Assembly (NCBI RefSeq): GCF_014652235.1
Contig: NZ_BMYK01000007.1
Coordinates: forward strand, 186,001-250,000
Direction of reading: 5' to 3'
Source: Pseudorhodoferax aquiterrae
GTDB lineage: Bacteria; Pseudomonadota; Gammaproteobacteria; Burkholderiales; Burkholderiaceae_C
Length of the DNA stretch: 64,000 nt
A model generated the notes under the pieces. That model saw only the letters and a list, made by a program, of their open reading frames with translations. It did not search any database and was not told the origin of the DNA. A program made the translations under genes and the position numbers. Shown here piece after piece: positions 33,581 through 42,185 of this stretch (position 1 is the first letter of the stretch; the number at the start of each line of letters is the position of its first letter).

Positions 33581-35215
33581 TCACGCCGACTTCAGGCGCA
33601 GGGCGGTCCTGGGCTTCGCACGGGGCGCCTGAACGGCCTGCTCCTGCACGCCGCCGAAGCGCTGCGCCCGGGTGGTGCGGAAGATCGCGACCGATTCGAC
33701 GAGCTCCTGCGCCTGGCGGCTGAGGCTGTCTGCGGCCGCTGCACTTTCTTCGACGAGGGCCGCGTTCTGCTGCGTGGCCTGGTCGATGTGCGTGATGGCC
33801 TCACCGACCTGGCCGACCCCGATGCCCTGCTCCGAGCTGGCACTGCTGATCTCGCCGACCACTTCGGTGACGCGGCGGATCGCGTCGACGACTTCATGCA
33901 TGGTGGCGCCGGCACGGTCCACGAGTTGCGTGCCCTGGTCCACCCGCCCCACGCTTTCCTCGATCAGGGCACGGACTTCCTTGGCGGCCTCTGCGGACCG
34001 ACCTGCCAGGCTTCGCACCTCGCCGGCCACGACGGCGAAGCCACGCCCCTGTTCGCCCGCCCGCGCCGCTTCCACCGCGGCATTGAGCGCCAGGATGTTG
34101 GTCTGGAAGGCGATCCCGTCGATGACACCGATGATGTCGGCGATCTTCTTGCTGCTCTCGCTGATGGCCTTCATGGTCGTGACGACCTGGCCCACCGCGG
34201 TGCCGCCGCGCTCGGCGACTTCGCGCGCCTCGGCCGCATGCCGGTTCGCCTGGCCCGCGTTGGCGGCATTGCGTTGCACGGTGGCCGTCAACTGCTCCAT
34301 GGCCGCCGCGGTCTCCTGCACGGCGGACGCCTGCTGCTCCGTCCGGTTGCTGAGGTCGGCGTTGCCGTGGGAGATCTCCGTGCTTGCAGTGGCGACGCCT
34401 TCGGCGTGCTCGCGCACACCATCGACCACCGTGGTCAGCGAAGCCTGCATGTCCTTGAGCGCGCCCAACAGCGGCGAGAACTCATCGCGTGCGGGATCCG
34501 TCACCGGCTGCGTGAGGTCGCCATCGCGGACACGCTCGGCCACCCCGCGCGACAGGGCGACGCGCGCGCGCAGGGTGCGGCCCAGGTACCAGGCGAACAG
34601 CAAGAGCCCGCCGGTCGCCGCGATCACCAGGGGGATCAGAACCCGCATCACCGAGGCCGCGTCGCTGCGCAGACCGGCAATGTCGGTGCGCAAGGCAGCC
34701 TCCTGGAACTTCACGTTGTCTTCCAGCACGTCCAGCAGCGCGTTGCGGGCGGGAATGGTGCTGTCGACCAGGAAGGCGAAGGCCTCGTCCTTGCGGCCGT
34801 CTAAGATGAGCTTGACGTTGGCCTCACCGAACTGCCAGAACGATGCGGTCAGCTTCTGGATCGCCGCCACGCGGCTGGCGGACTCGGCGCCCTTCAGGTC
34901 GGACGCGTAGGCGTCGATGGCGTCCGCAATCAGCTTGCGCTTGCTCTCGATGTCCTTCAGCGAGGCCTCGCGCTCCTGCGGCGTGCGCGCGAGGATGGCA
35001 TGGCGCAGCTGCAGGGACACCCGGGTCACGTTGAGCTCGACGGCCGACACGCGCTGCAACTGCGGGACGCGCAGTTCCTCGGTGGTCTCGGCGAGGTGCA
35101 CGATGTGGTCGAGCCGGCTCTGCGCGAACACGGCCGTGAACACCAGCAGGGTGACCAGTACGGCGGTGATCATGTAGAGCCGACCGACGATCCCGACATT
35201 CTTTTCCTTGAGCAT
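33581..35215 (-). CDS. Methyl-accepting chemotaxis protein
   Basis: 544 residues. Short cytoplasmic start, TM1 ~13-33, a four-helix periplasmic ligand domain with R-L-D-H-I-V and H-A-I-L-A-R-T-P-Q-E-R (Tar/Tsr-like 4HB), TM2 ~190-212, HAMP, then the signalling domain with the hairpin tip A-F-Q-T-N-I-L-A-L-N-A-A-V-E-A-A-R-A-G-E. The C-terminus lacks a N-W-x-x-F-type CheR docking pentapeptide. It signals to CheA through CheW; a cheW gene lies 230 bp upstream, but no cheA is in the window. Confidence 0.95.
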   Translation of the reverse strand: MLKEKNVGIVGRLYMITAVLVTLLVFTAVFAQSRLDHIVHLAETTEELRVPQLQRVSAVELNVTRVSLQLRHAILARTPQEREASLKDIESKRKLIADAIDAYASDLKGAESASRVAAIQKLTASFWQFGEANVKLILDGRKDEAFAFLVDSTIPARNALLDVLEDNVKFQEAALRTDIAGLRSDAASVMRVLIPLVIAATGGLLLFAWYLGRTLRARVALSRGVAERVRDGDLTQPVTDPARDEFSPLLGALKDMQASLTTVVDGVREHAEGVATASTEISHGNADLSNRTEQQASAVQETAAAMEQLTATVQRNAANAGQANRHAAEAREVAERGGTAVGQVVTTMKAISESSKKIADIIGVIDGIAFQTNILALNAAVEAARAGEQGRGFAVVAGEVRSLAGRSAEAAKEVRALIEESVGRVDQGTQLVDRAGATMHEVVDAIRRVTEVVGEISSASSEQGIGVGQVGEAITHIDQATQQNAALVEESAAAADSLSRQAQELVESVAIFRTTRAQRFGGVQEQAVQAPRAKPRTALRLKSA

Positions 35216-35443
35216 CTCTGCCTCCGTCGATGGGGAACTTGCAAGTTAATGACTGGACCAGGCCGCCTTGGCCTGGAAGTGCGGGTCACCGGGAGAAAAT
35301 TCTCCGGTGGCTGTTCGATCGGAATGTGTCGGGACTGTGGCCGACGCTTGGCTTCCGGTTTCGATTTCTGCGGGATTGCGCCACGCCTGGCGATTCCCAC
35401 CCGCAGCGGGCATGCGCTGCGGCAGCCGCGTGCCGGGTTCGGA
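35216..35443. other. Non-coding gap between MCP and CheW genes
   Basis: 228 bp without a credible gene on either strand; base composition is less G/C-rich than the surroundings. It should hold the MCP promoter. I saw no clear sigma-28 or sigma-54 element. Confidence 0.5.
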
Positions 35444-35971
35444 TCAGGTCGCTTCCCGGTGATCGGCCCGTGCCGGCCGCGGGCGCATGCGAAGCGACGC
35501 GACCAAAGCCTCCGGATCCAGCACGATGAGGGAGTGCGGTTGCGCGTTTCTCTGGACGCTCGCCACCCCGAGGACGTACGGGGTCGATGCCTCCGCGTTC
35601 AGTGGCACGGGCTGCAGTTCCTCTGCAGGAATCTCCAGGACATCGGAGACCGCATCCACGACGATGCCCGCGGTCCGGGTTCCGAACCCCAGGACGGCGG
35701 TCACAGGGCGGTCATCGACGCGGTCTGGCAGCCCCAGATGCGTCCTCAGGTCGAACACCGGCATGACCTGGCCGCGCAGATTCGTCACACCGAGAAGGGC
35801 GGGAGGAGACGATGGAATCCGGACCGGCGGCACGTAGGAGCGGACCTCCTGCACCTTGCGGATGTCGATGCCGTAGGCCTGGCCACCCAAATCGAAGCTC
35901 AGAAGCTGGTGCGATCCGCTCACCTGCGGTTGCTGCGGGGCGCTGTCCTCGGGGACGCTGTTGACGTTCAT
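35444..35971 (-). CDS. cheW: CheW chemotaxis coupling protein
   Basis: 175 residues from the ATG at 35971, which has AAGGAG five bases upstream; a GTG six bases earlier is less likely. Core motifs: Q-L-L-S-F-D-L-G-G-Q-A-Y-G-I-D-I, V-Q-E-V-R, A-L-L-G-V-T-N-L-R-G-Q-V-M-P-V-F-D-L-R and G-I-V-V-D-A-V-S-D-V. It links receptors to CheA. Upstream is an 11-bp motif (AACTATCATTT) that recurs upstream of the HTH-REC gene. Confidence 0.95.
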   Translation of the reverse strand: MNVNSVPEDSAPQQPQVSGSHQLLSFDLGGQAYGIDIRKVQEVRSYVPPVRIPSSPPALLGVTNLRGQVMPVFDLRTHLGLPDRVDDRPVTAVLGFGTRTAGIVVDAVSDVLEIPAEELQPVPLNAEASTPYVLGVASVQRNAQPHSLIVLDPEALVASLRMRPRPARADHREAT

Positions 35972-35992
35972 TTGCACTCCTTGAAGTGGTGC

Positions 35993-36003
35993 AAATGATA
36001 GTT
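35993..36003 (-). promoter_or_regulatory. AACTATCATTT motif upstream of cheW
   Basis: Minus-strand AACTATCATTT followed by GCA, in an A/T-rich patch 22 bp before the cheW ATG. The same 11 bases followed by ATGCA occur at 37507-37517. Possible shared operator. Confidence 0.4.
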
Positions 36004-36063
36004 CTGAGTTCTAAATTGGCAAATATGATGGGCTGGATGCTGTGCGATTTCGCCGATTTGTTA

Positions 36064-36831
36064 TCACTTTTCTGCTTCCACATCAGCTGTCAGGTGCTGC
36101 GAGAGTTCGTGCCACGCGCTCGCGATGCGCTGGGCATCTCCCTGCAGACATGCCGCCTCCAGTTCCGCTGCGCAACGGGATGGGCCCGTGCGGCCCAACA
36201 TGGCGAAGACGCTCTTCAGGCTGTGGGCGAGCCGCCGCAGCGCTCGCCAGTCCGCGTTCGAGAACGCCTGCAGCCCGTCAACACGGTCCTTCGGGAACTG
36301 GCTGCAGCAGGACCGCTGGAACGCTGTGAACAAGCCGGGGTCGCCACCGAAGTGGGCATCGACCGCCCACCGTTCCTCCGCCGTCCATCCCGCCGACGCC
36401 GCTGGGACCGGGGTGGGCGCTGCGGGTGCTCCCGGTGGGATCGCCGCTGGGGGCCCTTGGGGAGACAGGGCGTCGCGCACGCATGCCAGCAGTTCCTGCA
36501 GCGAGACCGGCTTCGCGAGCATCCGCCACGCCCCGAGCGCCTGCAGGCGTTCACGCGTGGCGGCATCCAGGCCGGCGCTGAGCACGGCGATCCGTGCCAC
36601 GGGCCCCAGCGAGGCGTCTGCCCGCAACGCGGCCATCAGATCGGCACCGGACGCGCCGGGCAACATCAGGTCGGTCAGCAGCAGTTGCACAGGGGCCGTG
36701 CGGAGATGGCGCATGGCATCCGCCGCCGTCGACACGATGCTGAACGCGAGCGGCTCCTCTTCCAGCGCGAGCGCAATGAAGCGCTGGATGGATGGATCGT
36801 CCTCGACGACCAGAACCTGCGGCGTGCTCAT
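36064..36831 (-). CDS. Response regulator with C-terminal Hpt domain
   Basis: 255 residues. Receiver: V-L-V-V-E-D-D-P-S, phospho-Asp D54 in L-T-D-L-M-L-P-G, Lys in A-K-P-V. A Pro/Ala linker (~122-147) leads to a histidine phosphotransfer domain with H203 in L-A-H-S-L-K-S-V-F-A-M-L. Such a protein can pass phosphate between a kinase and another receiver. Overlaps the HTH-REC gene by ATGA and lies ~90 bp from cheW. Confidence 0.9.
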   Translation of the reverse strand: MSTPQVLVVEDDPSIQRFIALALEEEPLAFSIVSTAADAMRHLRTAPVQLLLTDLMLPGASGADLMAALRADASLGPVARIAVLSAGLDAATRERLQALGAWRMLAKPVSLQELLACVRDALSPQGPPAAIPPGAPAAPTPVPAASAGWTAEERWAVDAHFGGDPGLFTAFQRSCCSQFPKDRVDGLQAFSNADWRALRRLAHSLKSVFAMLGRTGPSRCAAELEAACLQGDAQRIASAWHELSQHLTADVEAEK

Positions 36832-37496
36832 GCTGTCGGCCCGTGCGGGGCCAGTGCCTCTTGCAGCAAAGGGGGCAGTGCGGTCACCACATCGGCTTTT
36901 GGCACCACCGGCACCCCCTTGAGCGCAAAGGCATAAGGTTCCCGCTGCGCCGCGTCGAGGGAGGTGACGACGATGAGCCTGCTGTGGTCGAACTGCGCCT
37001 GCGTCCTGAGCCCGGTGATCAGCGCTGCTCCATCGATGCCGGGCAGCAGGATGTCGACGATCAGCACCGCCGGGTCCAGCCGCCCGGCCAGGACCAGGCC
37101 TGAAATGCCGTCGGCCGCGACATGCAGGTCCACTTCGGGGAATTGCTGCGTGATCACCAGCCGCAGCAGATTCTGGTAGTGCACGGAATCCTCGATGAGC
37201 AGCACGGTGGGCTTGCGCGGTGCCCCGTCCGGCGGGCGCGTCCAGGCAGTGCTCTGGGCGCGATGGGACGTCTCAGCTTCGCGCCCATCCGCCACAGGCT
37301 GCTCGCCGCGCTTTTGCGAGATCCACCGGTGGACCGACTCCCGAGAGATGCGGCGGTGCCCGCCTGGCGTCTTCCATGCGGTCAGCTCGCCGCGGTCGAC
37401 CATGAGCTGCACCGATCGGACGGCCAGGCCCATGTGGTGGGCGGCTTCCAGCGTCGTGTAGGTTTCGGCGGCATCTGCCGGCAGGGATTGTGTCAT
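36828..37496 (-). CDS. HTH-REC protein: N-terminal excisionase/MerR-like DNA-binding domain, C-terminal receiver
   Basis: 222 residues. Residues ~12-62 (Y-T-T-L-E-A-A-H-H-M-G-L-A-V-R-S-V-Q, then W-K-T-P-G-G-H-R-R-I-S) are a winged-helix DNA-binding domain of the excisionase/MerR group. After a linker the receiver begins (V-L-L-I-E-D-S), phospho-Asp D148 in I-V-D-I-L-L-P-G. The Lys usually seen in K-P is in V-P-K-A-D. The order is the reverse of normal response regulators, where the receiver comes first. Divergent from the CheY-like gene across an A/T-rich 94-bp region that likely carries its operator. Confidence 0.88.
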   Translation of the reverse strand: MTQSLPADAAETYTTLEAAHHMGLAVRSVQLMVDRGELTAWKTPGGHRRISRESVHRWISQKRGEQPVADGREAETSHRAQSTAWTRPPDGAPRKPTVLLIEDSVHYQNLLRLVITQQFPEVDLHVAADGISGLVLAGRLDPAVLIVDILLPGIDGAALITGLRTQAQFDHSRLIVVTSLDAAQREPYAFALKGVPVVPKADVVTALPPLLQEALAPHGPTA

Positions 37497-37506
37497 TTTC
37501 CTCGGA

Positions 37507-37517
37507 AACTATCATTT
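37507..37517 (+). promoter_or_regulatory. AACTATCATTT motif in divergent promoter region
   Basis: AACTATCATTT in the A/T-rich gap between the HTH-REC and CheY-like genes, matching the motif upstream of cheW. ATCATTT is also partly inverted nearby (AAATGAT), and TCCTCG...CGAGGA flanks it. Confidence 0.4.
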
Positions 37518-37590
37518 ATGCAGATTTGAAAATGATTCAAAACTGCGAGGAAGATGATAATTCAGCGAACCCCTCACGCACACCATCCCC

Positions 37591-37962
37591 ATGAAGACCG
37601 TCTTGATCGTTGAAGACCATGCCGACATCCGGCGCCTCATCCGCATGACCCTCGAATTCGAGAGCTGCACGATCCATGAAGCCGGCGATGTGGTCGCGGG
37701 CATGGACGCCGTCAAGGCCTGGATGCCGGACCTGGTCTTCCTGGACGTCATGATGCCCGGCGAGCAGAACGGACTGGACCTGTGCCGGGCCATCAAATCG
37801 GACCCGCAGTTGCAGCGCATCAAGGTTTTTCTGGTGTCTGCGCGCGGTGGCAGCAAGGACCAGGAACAAGGGATGCTGGCGGGTGCCGATGCCTATGTGG
37901 TGAAGCCTTTCAGCCCGATGAAGCTGCTGGAGCTGATCGGCGAACCGGCGGAGCAGCTGTGA
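37591..37962 (+). CDS. CheY-like single-domain response regulator
   Basis: 123 residues, a receiver only: T-V-L-I-V-E-D-H-A-D, phospho-Asp D52 in F-L-D-V-M-M-P-G, V-S-A-R, and Lys in V-K-P-F. No output domain. Coupled to the HD-GYP gene by a GTGA overlap, so it probably controls that phosphodiesterase or feeds the local relay. Confidence 0.93.
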   Translation: MKTVLIVEDHADIRRLIRMTLEFESCTIHEAGDVVAGMDAVKAWMPDLVFLDVMMPGEQNGLDLCRAIKSDPQLQRIKVFLVSARGGSKDQEQGMLAGADAYVVKPFSPMKLLELIGEPAEQL

Positions 37963-38768
37963 GCAGCCTTGCCTGCGCTGGTGCTGCCGGCGAACGGGCC
38001 GCCGCGCAGGACAAGTCCTTCGAAGACGCCGCCGCTGCGCAGATGGAACGCCTGCTGGCCGACTTCGGCCAGATGTACCACGAGAGGAACCAGGCCCTGC
38101 AGGAGGTCACCCGCGCCCACCATGAAGCCTTGCTGCTGCTGGCGCGCGCGGCCGAGTTCCGCGACGACGACACAGGCGTGCACATCGTCCGGATGGGCTA
38201 TCTGGCCTGGGGGCTCGCACTCAAGCTGGGACAGGATCGCGCGTACGCCGCACTGCTCCGGCAGGCGGCGCCCATGCACGACATCGGCAAGATCGGCATC
38301 GTCGACGCGGTGCTGAAGAAGCCCGGCGCGCTGACCTCGGACGAGCGCGCGGTCATGAAAGAGCACCCCGGCATCGGCGCCCGCATTCTGGGACGGTCGC
38401 GGATCCCGCTGTTCCAGCTGGCGGCACAGACCGCCCTGGCGCACCATGAGCGCTGGGATGGCGCCGGCTATCCGAGCCGGCTGTCCGGTGAAGCGATCCC
38501 GCTGTCGGGCCGCATCGTGGCGGTCGCCGACTTCTTCGATGCCCTGACCATGGACCGCTGCTATCGTGCGGCCTTCGACGATGCGACGGCGCTGGACATG
38601 CTGGCGGCCGAGCGTGGCCGGGCCTTCGATCCGCAGGTGGTGGACTGCTTTGTGCGCCACGCCGACCTCTTCATCGCGATCCGCGACGAAGTCAATTCGC
38701 GCAAGTTCGATCTGGCTGAGCTGATGCAGGAGCCACCCCGCCTGCAGGCGGCGCAGGCCTTCAAGTGA
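37959..38768 (+). CDS. HD-GYP cyclic-di-GMP phosphodiesterase
   Basis: 269 residues from GTG 37959. The HD-GYP signature is complete: H-D-I-G-K-I-G-I, H-P-G-I-G-A-R-I-L, H-H-E-R-W-D-G-A-G-Y-P and D-F-F-D-A-L-T. A coiled segment precedes it. It should hydrolyse c-di-GMP to GMP, lowering the signal for sessile growth. The usual fused receiver is here a separate gene directly upstream. The frame ends just after the GTG that could start the next gene. Confidence 0.93.
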   Translation: MSSLACAGAAGERAAAQDKSFEDAAAAQMERLLADFGQMYHERNQALQEVTRAHHEALLLLARAAEFRDDDTGVHIVRMGYLAWGLALKLGQDRAYAALLRQAAPMHDIGKIGIVDAVLKKPGALTSDERAVMKEHPGIGARILGRSRIPLFQLAAQTALAHHERWDGAGYPSRLSGEAIPLSGRIVAVADFFDALTMDRCYRAAFDDATALDMLAAERGRAFDPQVVDCFVRHADLFIAIRDEVNSRKFDLAELMQEPPRLQAAQAFK

Positions 38769-38779
38769 GGAGCAAGACC

Positions 38780-39580
38780 ATGTGGAAGAACTTCTCGCCC
38801 TTGGCCGCAACCATGGCGGTCGCATGCTCCGTGCTGCTGGGCTCCGCGGCGCAGGCGGGACCGGTGCTCGACCGCGTCCAGAAGTCCGCAACGGTGCACG
38901 TGTGCATCTGGCCCGACTACTACGGCATCACCTACCGCAGTCCGCGGACGCAGCAGCTGACCGGCCTGGACATCGATCTGTCCGCGGCGCTCGGCAGCGA
39001 CCTGCGCGTGCGCGTCGAGCTGGTCGACTCGTCCTTTCCCACGCTGGTGCAGGACTTGAACCGCGACCGCTGCGACATCGCGATGTTCGCCGTGGGCATG
39101 CTGCCGCAACGGATGGCGCAGCTGGCGTTTTCGCAGCCCTATCTCCAGAGCGACATCTACGCCGTGACGACGCGGAGCAACCGCGCCGTGCGCGAATGGG
39201 ACGACATCGACCAGCCCGGCGTGCAGGTCGCGGTGCAGGCCGGAACCTTCATGGAGCCCGTCATGGCACAGGCCTTGAAGCGGGCGACCCTCGTGATCGT
39301 CAAGCCGCCCGCCACCCGCGAACGTGAACTGGAGGCCGGCCGCGTCGACGTGTTCATGACCGACTACCCGTACAGCCGGCGCCTGCTCGACAACGCCGAC
39401 TGGGCACGGCTGGTGGCGCCGCCCACGCCATTCCACGTCGTTCCCTACGGCTATGCGGTCAAGCAGGGCGACGCCGAGTGGCTGGCCGTGGTCGACGAGT
39501 TCGTTGCGCGCATCAAGCGCGACGGACGACTCGCGGCGGCGGCCCGGGCCCATGGGCTCACGCCCGCGTTGGTGCGCTGA
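38780..39580 (+). CDS. Periplasmic solute-binding protein, family 3
   Basis: 266 residues from ATG 38780, preceded by GAGGAG. Signal peptide: K-N-F-S-P then A-T-M-A-V-A-C-S-V-L-L-G-S-A-A-Q-A. Mature part shows V-H-V-C-I-W-P-D-Y-Y-G-I-T-Y-R and the family 3 signature G-L-D-I-D-L-S-A-A-L. No transporter genes adjoin; instead the next gene is a membrane histidine kinase whose ATG overlaps this stop. It may therefore be a ligand-sensing partner of that kinase and not a transport component. Confidence 0.88.
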   Translation: MWKNFSPLAATMAVACSVLLGSAAQAGPVLDRVQKSATVHVCIWPDYYGITYRSPRTQQLTGLDIDLSAALGSDLRVRVELVDSSFPTLVQDLNRDRCDIAMFAVGMLPQRMAQLAFSQPYLQSDIYAVTTRSNRAVREWDDIDQPGVQVAVQAGTFMEPVMAQALKRATLVIVKPPATRERELEAGRVDVFMTDYPYSRRLLDNADWARLVAPPTPFHVVPYGYAVKQGDAEWLAVVDEFVARIKRDGRLAAAARAHGLTPALVR

Positions 39581-42126
39581 TGCTCCCGTCCGGCGCGCCG
39601 CCCGAGTCCGGGGAGACCACCGCCAGGCCCAGCGCATGGACCGAGAGCCGCATCGTTCTGCTGCTGGGCCTGGCCCTGACGGCGCTGGTCGCCGCTGCCG
39701 CGCTCTGGGTCGGTTTCCTCGAGTACCGCAACCACGTGGAGAACGCACGTTCGGAGCAGGCATTGATGGCGCGCGTGCTGGAGGACCACGCCACGCTCAC
39801 CGTCGACACCGCCGCGGTCTCGCTGTCGGCCCTGGCAGACCGGCTGGCCAGCCGTCATCTGCCGCCGGGACCCGAGCTGACCGCGCTCCTGCGTGAAGCA
39901 CAGGCCGGTTTTCCATTCCTGCGCGGCTTTGCGGTGCTGGACGCCAACGGCGTCGTCGTCGCCAGCACCGTTGCGACCGACACCATCGGCGTCGTGGTCG
40001 ACCGGACCCGGGTCGGCGCATGGCCGGCGCCGGGCCGCGAGCGCCTGGGGTCGTTCGTCCCGGGCCGCGGGATCGCCGATCTGGCGCAGCCTGCGGGGCT
40101 GCCGAGCCGGGCGCCTGCGGGCGTGGGCTTCATTCCCATGTTCAGGACTGTGCAGATCGGCAGCGATGCGAGCGGCCTGCTCGTGGCCATGCTGAACCCC
40201 GACGCGTTCTCCAACTACCAGACGCTGACCCTGGACGACACGCGCGCGACCGGCCTGCTGACCAGCTACGCCGGCGAAGTGCTCGCCGCAACGGTCGGCG
40301 CCAGCGTCAATCCAGGCGAGCAGGTGGGCGCGCACGAACTGTTCCGCCGGCGGCTGGCCACCACCGAACACGACACCTACGAAGGAGACGGCATCGGGAA
40401 CAGCGCAGCGCAGATCGTGGCCTACCGTGTCTCTCGCCAGTGGCCGCTCGTGGTGCTGGTGCAGCACCCGGTCGCGACGATGAAAGCCGCGTGGTGGCGC
40501 TCCATGCAAAGCACCATCTGGGTCGCCGGCGCCGCAGTGCTGCTGCTCGGCGCGATGACGGCCGTCGCCTGCTTCGGCCTGCGCGCCCGTGAGAGAACGC
40601 GCAAGCTGCTGAACCAGGCCCAGGCGGAAGTCGCCCGCCGTGAGCAGGAGCACAGCACCACATTGCGCAGCGTGCAGGAGCTCATCTTCCGGACCGACCC
40701 CCAGGGCATCCTGACCTTCGTCAACGCGCGCTGGACGGCCATCGCCGAGACCTCTCCGTCCGATGCCATCGGCATGGAGCTGTCCGCGCTCGCGATCCCT
40801 GCCCAGAGGAAGCAGATGCAGGCGCTGTTCGAGCCGGCGAGCGGGGCGGGCATCCGCAACGCGCAGATCACGGTCCAGGCCCATGGCGGCTCCGAGCGGC
40901 GCATCGTCGACGTGGCCGTCGTCCCCCTCGTGCACCGCGAACGCATCATCGGCTTCGCGGGCAGCGCCGTCGACGTGACCGAGCGTGTCACCTCGCAGCG
41001 CAAGCTGCAGACCCAGCTCGCGATCACCGAGCTGATCCTGCAGACGAGCCCGCTGCCTCTTTCCGTGCGCGACCTGCGCGGCCGCTACCTGAGCACGAAC
41101 CAGGCGTGGGAGCAGTTCACCGGACTGTCGCGAACGCAGGTCCACGGCCATTCGGCCATCCCTGGGCCGGCCCAGGAGGCGCTGTCCTTCCACAGCCAGA
41201 ACGACGACGAGCTGATCCTGCGCGGCGGGCGGATCCGGTACGAGACGAACATGCCCCACGCCGATGGTTCGCGTCGCGACGTGGTCATCGAGAAGGTGCT
41301 CATGCCCGGTGACGGCGGCAAGCCGGCCGGCATCCTCTCCGTGCTCATGGACGTCAGCGAGTTCAGGGCGGCCGAACGCGCGACCCGGGCCGCCCGCGAC
41401 GTTGCGGAGGAGGCCTCGCGTGCCAAGTCCGAGTTCATCGCCAACATCAGCCATGAACTGCGGACACCGCTCCAGTCCATTCTCGGATTCTCCGAGCTCG
41501 GCCTCATGCGCGGACGTGACCAACCCAAGCTCAGACCGATGTTCGAGGACATCCTGAGCTCGGGCAAACGCATGCTGGCACTGGTGAACGACCTGCTCGA
41601 CGTCGCGAAGCTGGAAAGCTCGGTGGGGACGTTCACGCTCGAGCGCACCGATCTTCGTCCGCTGATCCGGGAGGTCGTCCAGGAGCTTGCGCCCCAGATC
41701 GCCGCGAAGGGGCTCCAGCTCGAAGACGCGCTGGCGGCCACGCCGCTCGTCGGCAAGGTCGATCCGCTGCGCTTCCAGCAGGTGATCCGGAACGTTCTCG
41801 CCAACGCCATCCGGTTTTCCCCGGCGCAGGGAATCATCGCGATCTCGGGCGAATGCCCCGATGGACAGGAGATCGTTCTGCGCATCCGGGACCAGGGCCC
41901 GGGCATCCCGGACCAGGAAACCGAGCGCATCTTCGCCGCCTTCGTGCAGTCCACGACGACCAAGGACGGCTCCGGCGGGACCGGCCTGGGCCTGGCCATC
42001 TGCCGCAAGATCCTGGAGATCCATGGCGGACGGATCAGTGCGCAGAACCGCCAGACGGGCGGCGCCGAGTTCGTGATCGTGCTGCCGGCGAAGAACTTCG
42101 CCGAGACGATTCCGGGGCTTCTGTAG
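39580..42126 (+). CDS. Membrane PAS-domain sensor histidine kinase
   Basis: 848 residues. TM1 near 20-42 and TM2 near 307-330 bracket a large periplasmic dCache-like sensor (F-L-R-G-F-A-V-L-D-A-N-G-V-V-V-A-S). Two PAS domains follow (D-P-Q-G-I-L-T-F-V-N and S-V-R-D-L-R-G-R-Y-L-S-T-N). HisKA: H625 in H-E-L-R-T-P-L-Q; HATPase: N-V-L-A-N-A-I-R-F-S, D-Q-G-P-G-I-P, G-G-T-G-L-G-L-A-I. No receiver, so it likely phosphorylates one of the nearby receivers. ATG overlaps the preceding stop (TGATG). Confidence 0.93.
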   Translation: MLPSGAPPESGETTARPSAWTESRIVLLLGLALTALVAAAALWVGFLEYRNHVENARSEQALMARVLEDHATLTVDTAAVSLSALADRLASRHLPPGPELTALLREAQAGFPFLRGFAVLDANGVVVASTVATDTIGVVVDRTRVGAWPAPGRERLGSFVPGRGIADLAQPAGLPSRAPAGVGFIPMFRTVQIGSDASGLLVAMLNPDAFSNYQTLTLDDTRATGLLTSYAGEVLAATVGASVNPGEQVGAHELFRRRLATTEHDTYEGDGIGNSAAQIVAYRVSRQWPLVVLVQHPVATMKAAWWRSMQSTIWVAGAAVLLLGAMTAVACFGLRARERTRKLLNQAQAEVARREQEHSTTLRSVQELIFRTDPQGILTFVNARWTAIAETSPSDAIGMELSALAIPAQRKQMQALFEPASGAGIRNAQITVQAHGGSERRIVDVAVVPLVHRERIIGFAGSAVDVTERVTSQRKLQTQLAITELILQTSPLPLSVRDLRGRYLSTNQAWEQFTGLSRTQVHGHSAIPGPAQEALSFHSQNDDELILRGGRIRYETNMPHADGSRRDVVIEKVLMPGDGGKPAGILSVLMDVSEFRAAERATRAARDVAEEASRAKSEFIANISHELRTPLQSILGFSELGLMRGRDQPKLRPMFEDILSSGKRMLALVNDLLDVAKLESSVGTFTLERTDLRPLIREVVQELAPQIAAKGLQLEDALAATPLVGKVDPLRFQQVIRNVLANAIRFSPAQGIIAISGECPDGQEIVLRIRDQGPGIPDQETERIFAAFVQSTTTKDGSGGTGLGLAICRKILEIHGGRISAQNRQTGGAEFVIVLPAKNFAETIPGLL

Positions 42127-42185
42127 ACCGCCCCTTCACCGCGCGCCATGGGCAGGCGCACCGGTGCCGACGGCGCACGACCTGC

